Assembly: GCA_964420985.1 (NCBI GenBank)
Contig: CAYQUT010000003.1
Coordinates: 62,001 to 126,000 of the forward strand
Length of the DNA: 64,000 nucleotides
Source: CAMCTV01 sp964420985
GTDB lineage: Bacteria > Bacteroidota > Bacteroidia > Flavobacteriales_D > Sanyastnellaceae
Reading direction: 5' to 3'
Shown: positions 1 through 7,134 of the stretch, in pieces
Numbering within the stretch: the stretch's first letter is position 1
Layout of the letters: every line of letters begins with the position of its first letter
The notes under the pieces: model-generated
Told to the model about the DNA's origin: nothing
Databases searched by the model: none
What the model saw: only the letters and a program-made list of their open reading frames with translations
Made by a program: the position numbers and the translations under genes

Positions 1-914
1 AAATAAAATGAAAAAGGGTGCGCCAAAACAATGCAAATAGTACTCAATACCGCCCCGATGGAAAAAAACAATAAGATACGTTCGGCTCGCCATCTTTTCA
101 TTAGCCAAGAACCTAAAAATCGGCCTGATGTAAACAACGCCAAGGACATTGACAAATAGTAGGCAGAATCTTGTGAACCTACAGAATGATAAAGGCTCAA
201 ATACCGGATAAAAAAACTAGAAACACCTATCTGTGCTCCGACATAAAGAAATTGCGCAACTACCGCAAATAAAAAAACTTTATTTCTAAAAATGGAAAAA
301 TTGAAACCTGAATTTGGGGACTGTACAACTTGTAATTGAGGAAATTTAAGTTGACCAATCAATAACATCAAAGCCAAAATGATACAGGCCAATACTAAAA
401 AAGGTAAGATACCTGATGAAGAAACTTCAGTTGTATTTGACAACAACAAATAACCGCCCAAACCTGTTGCAACAATGGCTCCCAATCCATTAAAACTTTG
501 AGCAAAATTCAATCTAAATACCTGTTCTGAAGGATCTGAAATTCGGGTAATCAATGGATTGGCTGCAGCCTCCAATATGGTTATACCACAACCAATTAAC
601 AGCAATGCACACAGGAAAAATTCATATGAATGCCTTGCAGATGCTAGGACAAAACCCAATGTCCCAAGAGCAAACAATAACAATCCCAGCATGATCGTTT
701 TTTGATAACCGAACCTTGAAATGAGAGATACCGACGGCAGCGCCATGAAGAAATAAGCAATATAAAATGCACTATCAACCAATATAGCCTTGGAGTCTGT
801 CAATTGAAAAGATTCTCTCAATTTCGCAATTAGGATGGGGTTGAGATTATGCGCCAAAGCCCACATAAAAAACAACGAAACGAGTGCGTAATAAAGTATA
901 TTATTCTGTTTCAA
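1..914 (-). CDS. FucP-like MFS sugar permease (3' end cut off)
   Basis: This reading frame runs off the left edge of the window, so only the N-terminal ~300 residues are visible. The start region reads as a transmembrane helix with an FFMWALAHNLNPILI stretch, matching the N-terminal signature of the fucose/glucose/GlcNAc:H+ symporter (FucP/NagP) branch of the major facilitator family. Many hydrophobic helices follow. The only plausible upstream start is TTG at 914, whose bases overlap the TGA stop of the preceding gene; ATG at 868 lies inside the first helix and is less likely. It is the last gene of a minus-strand unit with mpl and the kinase/cytidylyltransferase fusion, so it probably imports the sugar handled by that enzyme. 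The exact substrate cannot be read from sequence. Confidence 0.8.
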   Translation of the reverse strand, partial: MKQNNILYYALVSLFFMWALAHNLNPILIAKLRESFQLTDSKAILVDSAFYIAYFFMALPSVSLISRFGYQKTIMLGLLLFALGTLGFVLASARHSYEFFLCALLLIGCGITILEAAANPLITRISDPSEQVFRLNFAQSFNGLGAIVATGLGGYLLLSNTTEVSSSGILPFLVLACIILALMLLIGQLKFPQLQVVQSPNSGFNFSIFRNKVFLFAVVAQFLYVGAQIGVSSFFIRYLSLYHSVGSQDSAYYLSMSLALFTSGRFLGSWLMKRWRAERILLFFSIGAVLSTICIVLAHPFSFY

Positions 915-2050
915 CTCCTTCTGATTTTAATCGGGATAAAAGAATCCATTTTGTCCTCTGATACAACCACCCAATAGCCTCCACCTCCTGCGCCTGAAAT
1001 TTTATAACCAATGATATTGGAGAGATATGGATTCAACACCGCTTCCGCTTCCACATTTGTCATCATTGGAAATAGGGCGCATTGTGCATTAAAAGAATGC
1101 GTAATGGCCGAACCCAATCCATACAAATCTTTCTTCAATACACAATCCCATGCTAAGGCCGCTGCATTAGCCAAATCCTTGACCATGTCGCTCTTCAAAT
1201 GCATTTCATCCAAGACCTCAAAACCATCCTGTCTTGGTCCTATTGGAATAAGAAATAAATGGCGCTCTAGCCAGGTCAATATTTCTTCTTCTTGATTGGT
1301 TTCAATACTTTCAGGCCAATAATCTCCCTTGTAATTCAATCGATTTACCCCAGGAAAAACGATCCCAATGGCGTCCTGTGATCCTGATACATGCTTTTTT
1401 CCTGGCGGATTATCTGCTGCAAAAAGCAACTGAGCGGTACTTTCCTTGTCACGATTGGGCAGATGCTTGCCCCAAATGGACAGCGCTGTGTTTCTTGTGC
1501 TAGAGGCCATTCCACTCCTCCCATTGAATTCTACAGTGGGTAAAATTGAAATCGTTATCACGGGTCCTCCATGCAACTCACTTACAAAAGGTTGATCCAA
1601 CCAACCTCCGGCCAAATCAATTCTAAAAGGCATCTCCGTTTCTTGTCGGTACTGCGTGGTAGAACGAGCCGGCAAATTATCCTTGGGATCTCTATTTAAC
1701 ACCACATAATGAATTCCCTTGGACTCAACAAGCGATTGTTTTTCTTGACTGTGTCCATCCTCATTGACCACAAAATAATCAGGAGAAATTTCATTCAACT
1801 CATCAATAAAATCCAGTTTTCCCAAACCTTTACTAATCCTCACCTCCTTTACCCATTTCACAGCATGAAGCATATAGGCTCTTTCAGCCTGAGAATAGTA
1901 GGTTTTCCTATTCTTAAGAAGAAATATATTGTCGTCATTACCCAAGCAAACATACAATTCACCAAAACGAGCCGCGCTTTCAAGAAAAGCAATGTGACCA
2001 GGATGCAGCACATCAAAACATCCTGATACCATAACCTTAGAGACTTTCAT
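911..2050 (-). CDS. bifunctional cytidylyltransferase-like / GHMP sugar kinase fusion
   Basis: A 379-residue two-domain protein. Residues 1-135 form a nucleotidyltransferase of the cytidylyltransferase/HldE-C type: GCFDVLHPGH carries the HxGH motif (H16, H19) and ARSTTQYR resembles the terminal xSST motif. Residues 140-375 are a GHMP kinase: FRIDLAGGWLDQP is the sugar-binding motif 1 of fucokinase/heptose-kinase type, SGMASST is a divergent ATP loop, and SGAGGGG is motif 3. The inferred chemistry is phosphorylation of a sugar at C1 followed by nucleotide activation, giving an NDP-sugar, possibly CDP-linked. It follows mpl by 16 nt and overlaps the permease start. It differs from HldE, whose kinase is PfkB-type, and from Fkp, whose transferase fold is different. 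The domain calls are firm; the substrate is unknown. Confidence 0.8.
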   Translation of the reverse strand: MKVSKVMVSGCFDVLHPGHIAFLESAARFGELYVCLGNDDNIFLLKNRKTYYSQAERAYMLHAVKWVKEVRISKGLGKLDFIDELNEISPDYFVVNEDGHSQEKQSLVESKGIHYVVLNRDPKDNLPARSTTQYRQETEMPFRIDLAGGWLDQPFVSELHGGPVITISILPTVEFNGRSGMASSTRNTALSIWGKHLPNRDKESTAQLLFAADNPPGKKHVSGSQDAIGIVFPGVNRLNYKGDYWPESIETNQEEEILTWLERHLFLIPIGPRQDGFEVLDEMHLKSDMVKDLANAAALAWDCVLKKDLYGLGSAITHSFNAQCALFPMMTNVEAEAVLNPYLSNIIGYKISGAGGGGYWVVVSEDKMDSFIPIKIRRS

Positions 2051-2066
2051 CGATCCAAGATAATCA

Positions 2067-3431
2067 TTAATTCATTGGCAATCGCAAAGCCAACTCTGCA
2101 ATATCGAGACCATCAAAATTCCCACTTGTCATCCACAACAAATGAGTCCTTTCCCAATCGGTTTCCATTAAAATCATCTCAACCAATCCTGCATCTGTCA
2201 GAACAATCAAATCCTCACGTTGAAATGCCTTTTTTACATCATCAACCGTAATTGGATCCAATCTTTTGTGCTCAATTGTGTGAGGGTTAAAATAGACAAT
2301 GGCGATATCAGGTTCATCCATGCTATGGGCATATTGCTCTAAAAAAGCTGCATTCAAGCTACTAAAGGTGTGCAACTCCATGCAGGCAACAATGCGGTGT
2401 TGAGGAAATTGCCTTTTGACCGCCGAGCTCGTAGCCTTTAGCTTTGATGGAGAATGTGCAAAATCTTTGAAAATAATTCCCTGGTTCCTACGCGCAACAA
2501 TTTCTAATCTTTTAGATGCTCCCTCGAATGTAGCAATCGCATTATAAAAGTCAGCGTCTGCTATTCCCACCATTCTGGAAATTTGCATTGCTCCATTCAA
2601 GTTTTGAAGGTTATGATGACCAAAAACCCTGATTGGAAGTAAGCCTGAAGGGGTTTCTAAATAGGTAATCCCATTTTCTACTTGATTGGGATGAGGTCCA
2701 TATCCCAAAGTGGTCAATGGTCGATGTCTTGGTTTGGCAGCAAGTTTTGAAACCTCTAAATCTTCATTGGCAAAAATCAAAGCTCCATTGGATTCAATAC
2801 AATCAATGAAAACATCAAACTGATGGACATAGTTCTGAAATGTTGGGAAGACATTAATGTGGTCCCAAGCAATGCCGCTGATTAGCGCAATATGAGGTTT
2901 ATACAAATGAAACTTTGGTCTAAGATCGATGGGCGAAGAAAGATATTCATCCCCCTCCAAAATGACGTATTCAGCATCATCGGTTAGCTTCACCATACAA
3001 TCAAAACCCGCCAATTGCGCTCCTACCATGAAGTCGCACGCAATATTATTTTGTTTGAACACATGAAGCAACATGGAGGTGATGGTTGTCTTTCCATGAC
3101 TTCCTCCGATAACAATTCGCTTTTTATCCTTTGTCTGCTCAAATATATATTCCGGATAAGAGTAGATCTTCAGTCCTAGCTCCTGGGCTCTAATTAATTC
3201 AGGATTGTCCGCTCTGGCATGCATACCCACGATAACCGCATCAATATCCTCTTTTATTCGTGAAGCATTCCAACCCATAACCTCGGGCATCAACTCTCTT
3301 TTGGCCAAACGAGATTTACTTGGCTCAAAAATTTCATCATCACTACCTGAAACGACATAACCCTTTTCCCAAAGGGCAATGGCTAAATTGTGCATGGCGC
3401 TTCCACCAATGGCTATCAAATGAACCTTCAT
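2067..3431 (-). CDS. mpl: UDP-N-acetylmuramate:murein-peptide ligase Mpl
   Basis: A 454-residue Mur-ligase family protein. It begins with a Rossmann-like MurC-type N-domain (HLIAIGGSAMHNLA), has the ATP P-loop GGSHGKTT at residues 109-116, and a C-terminal Mur-ligase domain. In Mpl enzymes this fold joins recycled L-Ala-D-Glu-mDAP peptide to UDP-MurNAc in the cytoplasm, saving new peptide-stem synthesis. The length and the SAMHNLA variant in place of the MurC GIGMSG loop favour Mpl over MurC. It is the first gene of the minus-strand unit and has a near-consensus -7 box 4 nt before its ATG. AnmK, another wall-recycling enzyme, lies at 14330-15394. Confidence 0.85.
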   Translation of the reverse strand: MKVHLIAIGGSAMHNLAIALWEKGYVVSGSDDEIFEPSKSRLAKRELMPEVMGWNASRIKEDIDAVIVGMHARADNPELIRAQELGLKIYSYPEYIFEQTKDKKRIVIGGSHGKTTITSMLLHVFKQNNIACDFMVGAQLAGFDCMVKLTDDAEYVILEGDEYLSSPIDLRPKFHLYKPHIALISGIAWDHINVFPTFQNYVHQFDVFIDCIESNGALIFANEDLEVSKLAAKPRHRPLTTLGYGPHPNQVENGITYLETPSGLLPIRVFGHHNLQNLNGAMQISRMVGIADADFYNAIATFEGASKRLEIVARRNQGIIFKDFAHSPSKLKATSSAVKRQFPQHRIVACMELHTFSSLNAAFLEQYAHSMDEPDIAIVYFNPHTIEHKRLDPITVDDVKKAFQREDLIVLTDAGLVEMILMETDWERTHLLWMTSGNFDGLDIAELALRLPMN

Positions 3432-3435
3432 GATT

Positions 3436-3463
3436 CGAAACTATAGCCAAGACCACAATCAAA
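3436..3463 (-). promoter_or_regulatory. promoter of mpl
   Basis: On the minus strand TAGTTTCG (plus 3436-3443; one mismatch to TAnnTTTG) follows TTTG (3460-3463) after 16 nt. The box ends 4 nt before the mpl ATG, so transcription would start at or next to the start codon. Confidence 0.45.
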
Positions 3464-3503
3464 TCACGGAATAAAATAAAATTATTAAAAGAGAAAGGTG
3501 GAA

Positions 3504-3986
3504 TTAATTGTTGGCTCCACTAATGCCGGGGATGATAATTCCCTCATTCCCTCCTTTGAAAAGGGTATCACCCACTTCACTGATTCTAAATCGTTCACCA
3601 TTTGCGTATTTCGCGTGATGAACGGGATTTAACTTCTTTGTACCCAAGGCATACGTTGTAGAACCAACAGACATGGTAACTTCAAGAAAATAAGACACAT
3701 TGGCATTGGCCATAGGATTCAAACTTCCAGAAACCAATATCCCTTGACCAATATTGGCTGAAAGTGTGCCCACTGGTGAAGTAGTGACATTGTGATTTTC
3801 TTCAAAGATGATGGTACCTATTTCACTGGTAGATCTTATCTTAAAGTTGATTGTGGCGTTCTGATTGACAAGTACATATCCATCGGCGCTCTTGGCCACC
3901 GCTTGAAAGGGGATTGCTAGAGGCGCCTGTGCCATCAACATAGCAGAGCACACAAGAATAAAAGCCGTTGACAAAATCCATTTCAT
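3504..3986 (-). CDS. small secreted protein, Bacteroidota FQAVA/PVHHAKYA module
   Basis: A 160-residue protein with a clear signal peptide (residues 1-19, ending AMLMAQA). The mature part resembles the N-terminal module of many Bacteroidota surface proteins: an IPFQAVAKSADG opening, a central strand with EENHNVTTSPVGTLSANIGQG, and LNPVHHAKYANG near the end. The last residues (GDTLFKGGNEGIIIPGISGANN) look like the start of the region that normally follows in larger proteins, yet the gene stops there. There is no T9SS sorting domain. Its function is unknown; it may be a minimal or truncated version of the family. A perfect -7 box lies 4 nt upstream and a terminator separates it from the PLD gene. 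Confidence 0.7.
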   Translation of the reverse strand: MKWILSTAFILVCSAMLMAQAPLAIPFQAVAKSADGYVLVNQNATINFKIRSTSEIGTIIFEENHNVTTSPVGTLSANIGQGILVSGSLNPMANANVSYFLEVTMSVGSTTYALGTKKLNPVHHAKYANGERFRISEVGDTLFKGGNEGIIIPGISGANN

Positions 3987-3990
3987 ACAA

Positions 3991-3998
3991 CAAAGTTA
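3991..3998 (-). promoter_or_regulatory. -7 promoter box of the gene at 3504-3986
   Basis: TAACTTTG on the minus strand matches the Bacteroidota -7 consensus TAnnTTTG exactly and ends 4 nt before the ATG at 3986. No clear -33 TTG is seen. Confidence 0.45.
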
Positions 3999-4011
3999 AC
4001 TGAAAAAAAAT

Positions 4012-4037
4012 AAAAAAGGGGATTGCTCCCCTTTTTT
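4012..4037 (-). terminator. rho-independent terminator after the PLD gene
   Basis: An AAAAAAGGGG/CCCCTTTTTT hairpin with a 6-nt loop (4022-4027) lies 20 nt past the stop of the secreted PLD gene on the minus strand. Its U-rich side faces the minus direction. It may also work on the plus strand. Confidence 0.75.
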
Positions 4038-4057
4038 GTTTAGGTATTCATTGCAAA

Positions 4058-7000
4058 TTAACGAATGACGATTTTCTTGTTCCAAGATCTATTCTCGCCT
4101 ACAACCTGAAAATGATAAACACCACTGTTAACATCGTTAAGAGAAATAGATTGTAGTTTTTGACCTACAGCAAACTGCTTCACCAAAACACCAGCTTGGT
4201 TGTACACAAAAACAGTCGCTTTCTCTAATCCTTTAGGCAAGGCAACCCAAAGTTGACTCTCAGCAGGGTTAGGATAAACATTTCCTCCCTCCTCATTCCA
4301 TTCATTTAAACCAGTAGTCTCTGGACCCCACAGACTCATGAACTCTTGTAGGTACAAATTGGCCACTCTAGCATCATGAATTATGACCGTATTCTCATCA
4401 TTGGTTGTCTGAGCTGCTGAACTCCAGTTATGACTGCCCGTCAATACCAACGGATCAGAATCTTGGTTGCTGTGATCCACAATCAAATATTTGTGGTGTA
4501 GGTCATAAGAAATACCCTCATGCGATCGAACATCTTGACCAGCCGTTTGGAGATAACCAAACTCCGATGCTGGATCAGATGTCTGCTCTATCATACCACG
4601 AACCAAAACCAAAAACAAATCATCCTCAGCAATAATGGCATCTGCAATATCCTGTCTGGTGAAAGCAAGCACGGCGTAATCCAAATTAGCATCCGTCGTC
4701 TGCATCGCGCGAATGATGGCGCCATTGGCATTGTCTGTGGGTGAGAAATAACTTTCCACTCTGATATTATCTGGACCTAAAACATACTCTGATGGTGTGT
4801 TACTCGATTTGCTTGATCCAAAAACTCCCGATGCTACACCTGGAGTTGGACCACTACCTCCCCACATTTCCTCAAATTCCAATCGATAACCGCGTGCAAC
4901 ACTTTGATCTTGGAAAATAACGATGTTGTTGTAGTCATTGTACATGTTGTTATCAGTCCAGTTCATCGAACCAGTCCAAACCCATGCGTTGTCTGCATCA
5001 TCCGCATCTACAATCATAAATTTATTATGCATAATTCCTGTTCCTGAAGTATTGATTCTCTCAACTACCGGAATATTGGAATTCAAGAGGCTCAGCCCCA
5101 TCTGAGCAGTAGATCCATCCGCTACCACACGAATTTGAACACCTGCATCATATCTGGCATTAATTGCATTGGCAATAACAGCATCATCTGTAAAGTTGTA
5201 TATAGCAATATCTAACGTTTGCTGAGCTCTACTGATGTATGCGGCAATACTATCATTTGATCCAGCGCCTATGCTCAAGGCATTTTCGCCTGATGCATAA
5301 GCAGTATCCACTTGACGATTGAAATAAACCCTAATCTCACCAGAGCTCAAACTTTTGGTGGCATAAGGGCGAACGGTAGAAGTTGAACTTCCATCTGCGT
5401 TAGTTGAGGTAACAGAACAATAATAAATGGTTCCTGGCTCCAATCCTGTGATGGTTACTGTATGATCTGTTACGTTGTCATTCACTACAACTGTTTGGCC
5501 TAAGGCCGGTGTCAATCCGTAATCTACTTGACTATTTCCCGAGTTATTGGTAGCCCATGTCAAATCGAAAGAATCTGTATTAATGTTTTCCTGAACAACT
5601 TGTCCCAAAATAGCTACTCCAGGAGGTAAAATGAAATCATTCTCATCCCTTGGCAAAATTTGATACCCTGCATCAAATGGTGCAGCTGGATCATATTGAG
5701 ATGCTATACCCACCAATGTTACTGCACTGGCCGGAAGGTTTACGCCCACCAAAACACTACCGGCTCTTACATAAATTGCTCCTTGTTCTCCGTTTGATGT
5801 AAAGTTATAAGTTGAGTTTCCTGAGATGGGAGTACCTGCCAAATCAAAAACTACATTTTCTACAGTTACCAATTCTCCTTCCAATGCCTCTCCCAACTGA
5901 GCAGGCGTAATCAACTCCGGGGTGGGTAATGTTTGATTGGTTGCGTTAATGGTCACTGATGTCAAGGTTGGACCCAATTCCAATAGTCCACCAAACTCTG
6001 ATAACGTGCCTGAAACGGTAACCAAATCACCACGATTGGGAGCAGTGAAATTGGTCCATGCTGTTCCAGGGTAAATGGCCAAACCACCGCCAAAATCTTG
6101 AATATAACGCACCGAGCTTCCCATCTCATCTCCATTGGTAATGATTCCCGTTACTGTCACCGAAGCCCCAACACCTGCTTGCTCTGCCAAAACAACTGTA
6201 CTTTGACCTGAATCTTCACCAACACATACACAACCTGCATCGTAAGCATCATTGATAGTAGCAGCATTGTTATCGTTACAAGCGTCGCCAGGCAACGCAC
6301 AAGACCCGTCATCCAATACTGCTGATGCATTGTAGTTACAAGCAGCTGGATCCATACAACCTGAAATCTCACCTATACATTGACAGTCGGCATCGTAAGC
6401 ATCACCGGCCGTATTTGCATTTCCATCATCACATGCATCTCCAACAGTGGCGCAAGAGCCATCATCTGATGTAGCATTGGCGTTGTAGTTGCAAGCGGTT
6501 GCATCCATGCAGCCTGCCACCTCACCTGAGTTGGAAGCACCCGGAGTTGGCGCTTGGGACACAAACGCTCCTTGGTTGAAGGGAGAACCACCATCAGGAA
6601 TTCTTGAAGCTGAGGTTGTAGCGCTTGGACTTTCATTTACTTGAATTTGACCCGGAACAAAAATTCCCAAAAGCCCCGTATCATCGGCATCATCCGTTCC
6701 ATAAACCACAGCATCTACTGCACCTGCCAATACCGGTGAAGTGCCATTGGGCCATGCGGAAGAAGAGCCTTGATAAATAGCAATGGCATCAGCTCCATTT
6801 TGGAATGCTCCACTTGCGCCAGGATCAACTATTTGATTCACGTTAGGCACCAAAGGATTTCCAATAACGAAATAACCTGAGGCTGGAATAGTTCCCGTTA
6901 AATCAAGGGAAAAATAAGAAGCTTCCGTTGCATTATTTCCATTGAATAACACCATGACGTAACCTGTTAAAGAAAATCCGGGATTCCCTTTGATTTCAAC

Positions 7001-7126
7001 AAACTCCTGGGTATCAGTACCCGTTTGATCAACGTCAACCTCGTTGATGACGAACTGCGATTGCGCCGTCCATGCTATGAGCGACAGCATTAAAACACCT
7101 ATTTTTTTCATTGATTTATATTTCAT
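4058..7126 (-). CDS. secreted lamin-tail/OB-fold/FN3/double phospholipase-D protein with T9SS sorting domain
   Basis: A 1022-residue multidomain exoprotein. In order: signal peptide (1-23), lamin-tail domain (~25-200, FVINEVDVDQTGTDTQEFVEIKG), two Cys-rich GCMDxxACNYN repeats (~205-250 and 256-301), an OB-like domain (~308-498), an FN3 domain (~505-590), two PLD domains with intact HxKx4D motifs (H700/K702/D707 and H877/K879/D884), and a C-terminal type A T9SS sorting domain (~948-1022, starting NVYPNP). PLD pairs hydrolyse phosphodiesters in phospholipids or DNA; a lamin-tail plus OB architecture is known from secreted nucleases, so an extracellular nuclease is a reasonable inference. It lies 8 nt behind the TonB receptor. 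An alternative start is ATG at 7111. Confidence 0.85.
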   Translation of the reverse strand: MKYKSMKKIGVLMLSLIAWTAQSQFVINEVDVDQTGTDTQEFVEIKGNPGFSLTGYVMVLFNGNNATEASYFSLDLTGTIPASGYFVIGNPLVPNVNQIVDPGASGAFQNGADAIAIYQGSSSAWPNGTSPVLAGAVDAVVYGTDDADDTGLLGIFVPGQIQVNESPSATTSASRIPDGGSPFNQGAFVSQAPTPGASNSGEVAGCMDATACNYNANATSDDGSCATVGDACDDGNANTAGDAYDADCQCIGEISGCMDPAACNYNASAVLDDGSCALPGDACNDNNAATINDAYDAGCVCVGEDSGQSTVVLAEQAGVGASVTVTGIITNGDEMGSSVRYIQDFGGGLAIYPGTAWTNFTAPNRGDLVTVSGTLSEFGGLLELGPTLTSVTINATNQTLPTPELITPAQLGEALEGELVTVENVVFDLAGTPISGNSTYNFTSNGEQGAIYVRAGSVLVGVNLPASAVTLVGIASQYDPAAPFDAGYQILPRDENDFILPPGVAILGQVVQENINTDSFDLTWATNNSGNSQVDYGLTPALGQTVVVNDNVTDHTVTITGLEPGTIYYCSVTSTNADGSSTSTVRPYATKSLSSGEIRVYFNRQVDTAYASGENALSIGAGSNDSIAAYISRAQQTLDIAIYNFTDDAVIANAINARYDAGVQIRVVADGSTAQMGLSLLNSNIPVVERINTSGTGIMHNKFMIVDADDADNAWVWTGSMNWTDNNMYNDYNNIVIFQDQSVARGYRLEFEEMWGGSGPTPGVASGVFGSSKSSNTPSEYVLGPDNIRVESYFSPTDNANGAIIRAMQTTDANLDYAVLAFTRQDIADAIIAEDDLFLVLVRGMIEQTSDPASEFGYLQTAGQDVRSHEGISYDLHHKYLIVDHSNQDSDPLVLTGSHNWSSAAQTTNDENTVIIHDARVANLYLQEFMSLWGPETTGLNEWNEEGGNVYPNPAESQLWVALPKGLEKATVFVYNQAGVLVKQFAVGQKLQSISLNDVNSGVYHFQVVGENRSWNKKIVIR

Positions 7127-7134
7127 AATTTACA

